This document shows positions 61,463-64,000 of a stretch of DNA of 64,000 nucleotides, piece after piece (positions within the stretch are counted from its first letter, which is position 1; each line of letters opens with the position of its first letter). The stretch is from Bacteroidota bacterium (lineage in GTDB: Bacteria > Bacteroidota > Bacteroidia > B-17B0 > Aurantibacillaceae), in assembly GCA_017303905.1 (NCBI GenBank), contig JAFLBH010000005.1:62001-126000 (forward strand). The letters are read 5' to 3'. The position numbers and the translations under genes are program-made. Under the pieces are notes generated by a model. The model saw nothing but the letters and a program-made list of their open reading frames with translations. It did not search any database and was not told the DNA's origin.

Positions 61463-64000
61463 TTACAGAGGGAGTTTTACAATAAAGGTACTACCCTCAC
61501 CTAATTTACTTTCAATATCGATAGAACCACCCATGGCGCCGATTTGGGTTTTTACCATGTATAAACCCATGCCCTTCCCTTCAACATCGAGGTTAAATCG
61601 TTTGTATAAACCAAAGAGCTGGTCGCCATATTTAGCTAAATCGATACCCGTTCCGTTATCTTTAAATGTAATGATAACATTCGCATCCTGTTTGGTGGAA
61701 TAAATAAATAGTTCAGGACGCACGCCTCTTCGCGCATATTTAATGGCATTGGTGATTAGGTTTATGAATACGCTCTGTATATATGGTTTAATGGTATTAA
61801 TTTCACTGATTTCCTTAAAGTCGTAATCAATAATAGCGCCGGTACTTTTTAGTTTAGTGTCGAGGCTTCCTAAAACACTTTGTACTAATTCATTTAAGTT
61901 CACGCGTACCTTCGATTGAGAAATTTCCTTCTTAATATTTAGGATTTCGTTGACGTCTTTAATGGTATTATCGAGTTTTAATGCGGATTCTTCCAAGCCT
62001 TTAAAAACAAATTTCATTTCCTTTTCGTTCATACCTGATTTAAGGAGGTTGCTAAACCCTAAGAGCGTGGCTAATGGTGAACGTATGTTATGAGAAACGA
62101 TGTAGGAGAATTGTTCGAGGTCGCGGTTACGCTGCAATAAATCATCGATTATTTTTTGGCGCTCGGTTTCCAGTTTTTTGAGGGCTGTAATATCATAGGC
62201 TGAGATACTATACCCGTTGAGTTCGTTATTATCGAGTACCGGAACAATGTTCATGTTAAAGTGGTAGTTTCTTTTATTATAGGAATAAGCGATGTCGTAC
62301 GAATATGGCATCTTCTTTTGCTTAACGGATTCCAGTATTTCTATGAATCTATCCTTTCTTGGATCGGGTAAAAGCTCTGTTATCTTTTGTTGTAAATCAA
62401 TATGAATGCCACTGATGGCCGCGTAACCGTTTTTAAAACTGTTATTGAAGGAAATAATATTGTACGCTTTATCAATGAGTAAATGCCCCACTTCCGTATT
62501 TTCGAATACGGAGTTCAGGTTCGCCTCTGATGTTTTAAGTTTTTGGCGGATGATGCTCTTATTATAAAACGTAATGAGTAATTCGGTTACATTATCCAAT
62601 AAATCGCGTTCTTCTTTTAAGAAAGGGCCTTCGTGTTCGTGTGGTGTTTCCGTGAGGTACACCATTTCTATCTGCAGTAATTTTCCATCATCGGCCTTTT
62701 TCACGGAGCGCATACTAAACTCCGAGCTTTTATAAAGTGCCGACTGATAGCAGGCCTCATTAAAGCAAATAAGTGCGCCGCAATTATCAGGAAACTGTAA
62801 ACCGTTGGGTAATTTGTTCACTACATCAGAAAGTATTTCGGTAAATTCCAGCTCTTCTTCCTTTAAAAGACTACTTACTTCATAAATGGTTTTGATTTCT
62901 TTAACTCGCTCATTTAATTGATAGGCGGTCTTTTCTTTTTCCTGTTTATTTTTAATGCCCTTCACGGCCACAGCGAGGTTGCTTGCTAATCTATCTAAAA
63001 TTTTAACTTCATCTTTATCGAAAGCGCCGGGGCTTGGCGAATACACATTGAGTACGGCGAAAATATCATCATTATATTTTACCGGTAAAGCCACCGAAGA
63101 TCCTATTCCGTACTTTTTCACTCTTTCCGACCAGGGTTTATAATAATCTGTGTTTACTGTATTATTCGTAACCACGGTTGTGCCATTCATTAGAGCGGTA
63201 GCTGTTGGACCGTTTTTTGTGAGCGGATTGGTTACCGATAAATTGATTCCCTTTAAATACGTAATAACACCGGCGTTAGAAATTGGTTTAATTATTCCTT
63301 CGGTATCACCGGCTTCGGGTGGTAAACCAATCCAGGCTAAACAATAAGCATCATCGCCAATAAGTGTTTCGCATACCCTGTCGTATAACTGGAATTCGCT
63401 GTGTGAATTAAGGATGTTGTCATTAATCTCATTCAGCAAATTTAGTTCGTGATTGTATTTGGTAATGTCTATTTCAAATTTGATACGGTCGGAAACATCA
63501 TGTAAAGTAAGTACTGTATATCCTTCGGCATCGCTTTCAAAAGTTCCGAATTTTGCTTCTGCGAAAAAATGTTCACCATCTTTTTTACGTAATTCAATCA
63601 CTTCCCCTTTTACATAATTTTGTAATTGCCGCTCACGCATGGTTAACAAGTCTTCGTGTCCGTTCTCTTCTTCGGAGGAGAGATCTTTTAATGAGAGACT
63701 GGAAAGTTCCTCATTGGTATATCCTAATAAATTACACGCGGCAGGATTAGAGAAAGCTATGTTTAACTCCTCATTTATAATTAACATGGGCAGAGGATTG
63801 AATTCAATTATATTCCTGAATTTTTCTTCACTCTGCTTAATGGCAATCTCCGCTTGTTTACGTTGCGTGATGTCGATATGAGTTCCAACGGTAAGCGTAG
63901 TTATAACACCATCCGCGTCGCGCAGGGTTTGTCCGCGTGACCAAATCCACACCCATTCTCCGTTACTGTGAAGCATTCGAAAATAATTTTCATAGATACC
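61463..64000 (-). CDS. PAS/GAF sensor histidine kinase (5' partial)
   Basis: The frame is open to the right edge, so the start lies outside (the ATG at 63976 is internal, within a PAS/PAC end: HSNGEWVWIWSRGQTLRD). At least 845 residues. Order from the visible start: PAC, PAS (~50-170), GAF (~190-345), a second GAF-like region (~360-470), PAS (~490-605), HisKA (FSYIVSHNIRSPLATLLGFS) and HATPase_c (FKDNGTGID, GKGMGLYMVK). It is cytosolic as seen. The kinase half resembles the kinase at 42249-45311, sharing GDGLGID-like and MVKTQ blocks. Confidence 0.88.
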   Translation of the reverse strand, partial: GIYENYFRMLHSNGEWVWIWSRGQTLRDADGVITTLTVGTHIDITQRKQAEIAIKQSEEKFRNIIEFNPLPMLIINEELNIAFSNPAACNLLGYTNEELSSLSLKDLSSEEENGHEDLLTMRERQLQNYVKGEVIELRKKDGEHFFAEAKFGTFESDAEGYTVLTLHDVSDRIKFEIDITKYNHELNLLNEINDNILNSHSEFQLYDRVCETLIGDDAYCLAWIGLPPEAGDTEGIIKPISNAGVITYLKGINLSVTNPLTKNGPTATALMNGTTVVTNNTVNTDYYKPWSERVKKYGIGSSVALPVKYNDDIFAVLNVYSPSPGAFDKDEVKILDRLASNLAVAVKGIKNKQEKEKTAYQLNERVKEIKTIYEVSSLLKEEELEFTEILSDVVNKLPNGLQFPDNCGALICFNEACYQSALYKSSEFSMRSVKKADDGKLLQIEMVYLTETPHEHEGPFLKEERDLLDNVTELLITFYNKSIIRQKLKTSEANLNSVFENTEVGHLLIDKAYNIISFNNSFKNGYAAISGIHIDLQQKITELLPDPRKDRFIEILESVKQKKMPYSYDIAYSYNKRNYHFNMNIVPVLDNNELNGYSISAYDITALKKLETERQKIIDDLLQRNRDLEQFSYIVSHNIRSPLATLLGFSNLLKSGMNEKEMKFVFKGLEESALKLDNTIKDVNEILNIKKEISQSKVRVNLNELVQSVLGSLDTKLKSTGAIIDYDFKEISEINTIKPYIQSVFINLITNAIKYARRGVRPELFIYSTKQDANVIITFKDNGTGIDLAKYGDQLFGLYKRFNLDVEGKGMGLYMVKTQIGAMGGSIDIESKLGEGSTFIVKLPL

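Overview
The window looks like chromosome of a Bacteroidota bacterium, probably an uncultured environmental lineage; I cannot place it below phylum. The evidence is eight secreted proteins with type IX secretion (T9SS) C-terminal sorting domains, Bacteroidota promoters (TTTG about 19-22 nt before TAnnTTTG), no Shine-Dalgarno sequences, a phylum-type tyrosine integrase, and the divergent aroQ/xerD pair. The DNA is AT-rich throughout.

Layout. 1-10.7 kb: accessory surface and secreted proteins (T9SS cargo, a serine hydrolase operon with two membrane proteins, two alpha/beta hydrolases, one of which has lost its catalytic residues). 10.9-12.5 kb: a tyrosine integrase just 3' of tRNA-Pro(UGG), which suggests that the left part belongs to an integrated element. 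12.6-34.9 kb: mostly core genes (MFS exporter, SCO pair, miaE, rlmD, truA, ABC exporter, RidA, PLP enzyme, TsaC-like, aroQ, xerD, ispH, DnaQ-like exonuclease, ABC-F) with T9SS proteins and a RelBE-like pair between them. 34.9-46.5 kb: a signalling block with three tandem STAS-like paralogues, an XRE-S24 repressor with a clear operator, two tandem SpoIIE-type PP2C phosphatases, a PAS protein with only the histidine kinase dimerisation helix, a 1020-residue CHASE-PAS kinase, and two short SSBs.

46.6-57 kb is a defence/toxin island. It holds a three-gene toxin-antitoxin-SecB-like chaperone (TAC) operon, an HTH-nucleotidyltransferase pair with a 14-bp palindromic operator over its promoter, an XRE-pentapeptide protein, a DHFR-family gene between two ~153-bp direct repeats, a SiaC-like domain fused to an Mrr-type endonuclease, a SIR2/TIR-like/HEPN protein, a HEPN plus Cas2-fold pair, and a DUF5343 plus HEPN_Swt1 pair. 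Three separate HEPN RxxxxH proteins lie within about 4.2 kb. 57-64 kb returns to signalling (a PAS kinase, a GAF protein lacking the ATPase domain, and a large partial PAS/GAF kinase) around a PKD/T9SS secreted protein.

The strongest candidates for something new are the SiaC-Mrr fusion, the SIR2/TIR-like/HEPN protein, the HEPN/Cas2-like pair and the TAC operon. The SiaC fusion stands out because SiaC proteins are normally controlled by SpoIIE-type phosphatases, two of which are encoded about 11 kb away. Functions are inferred from motifs read by eye; no database search was run.
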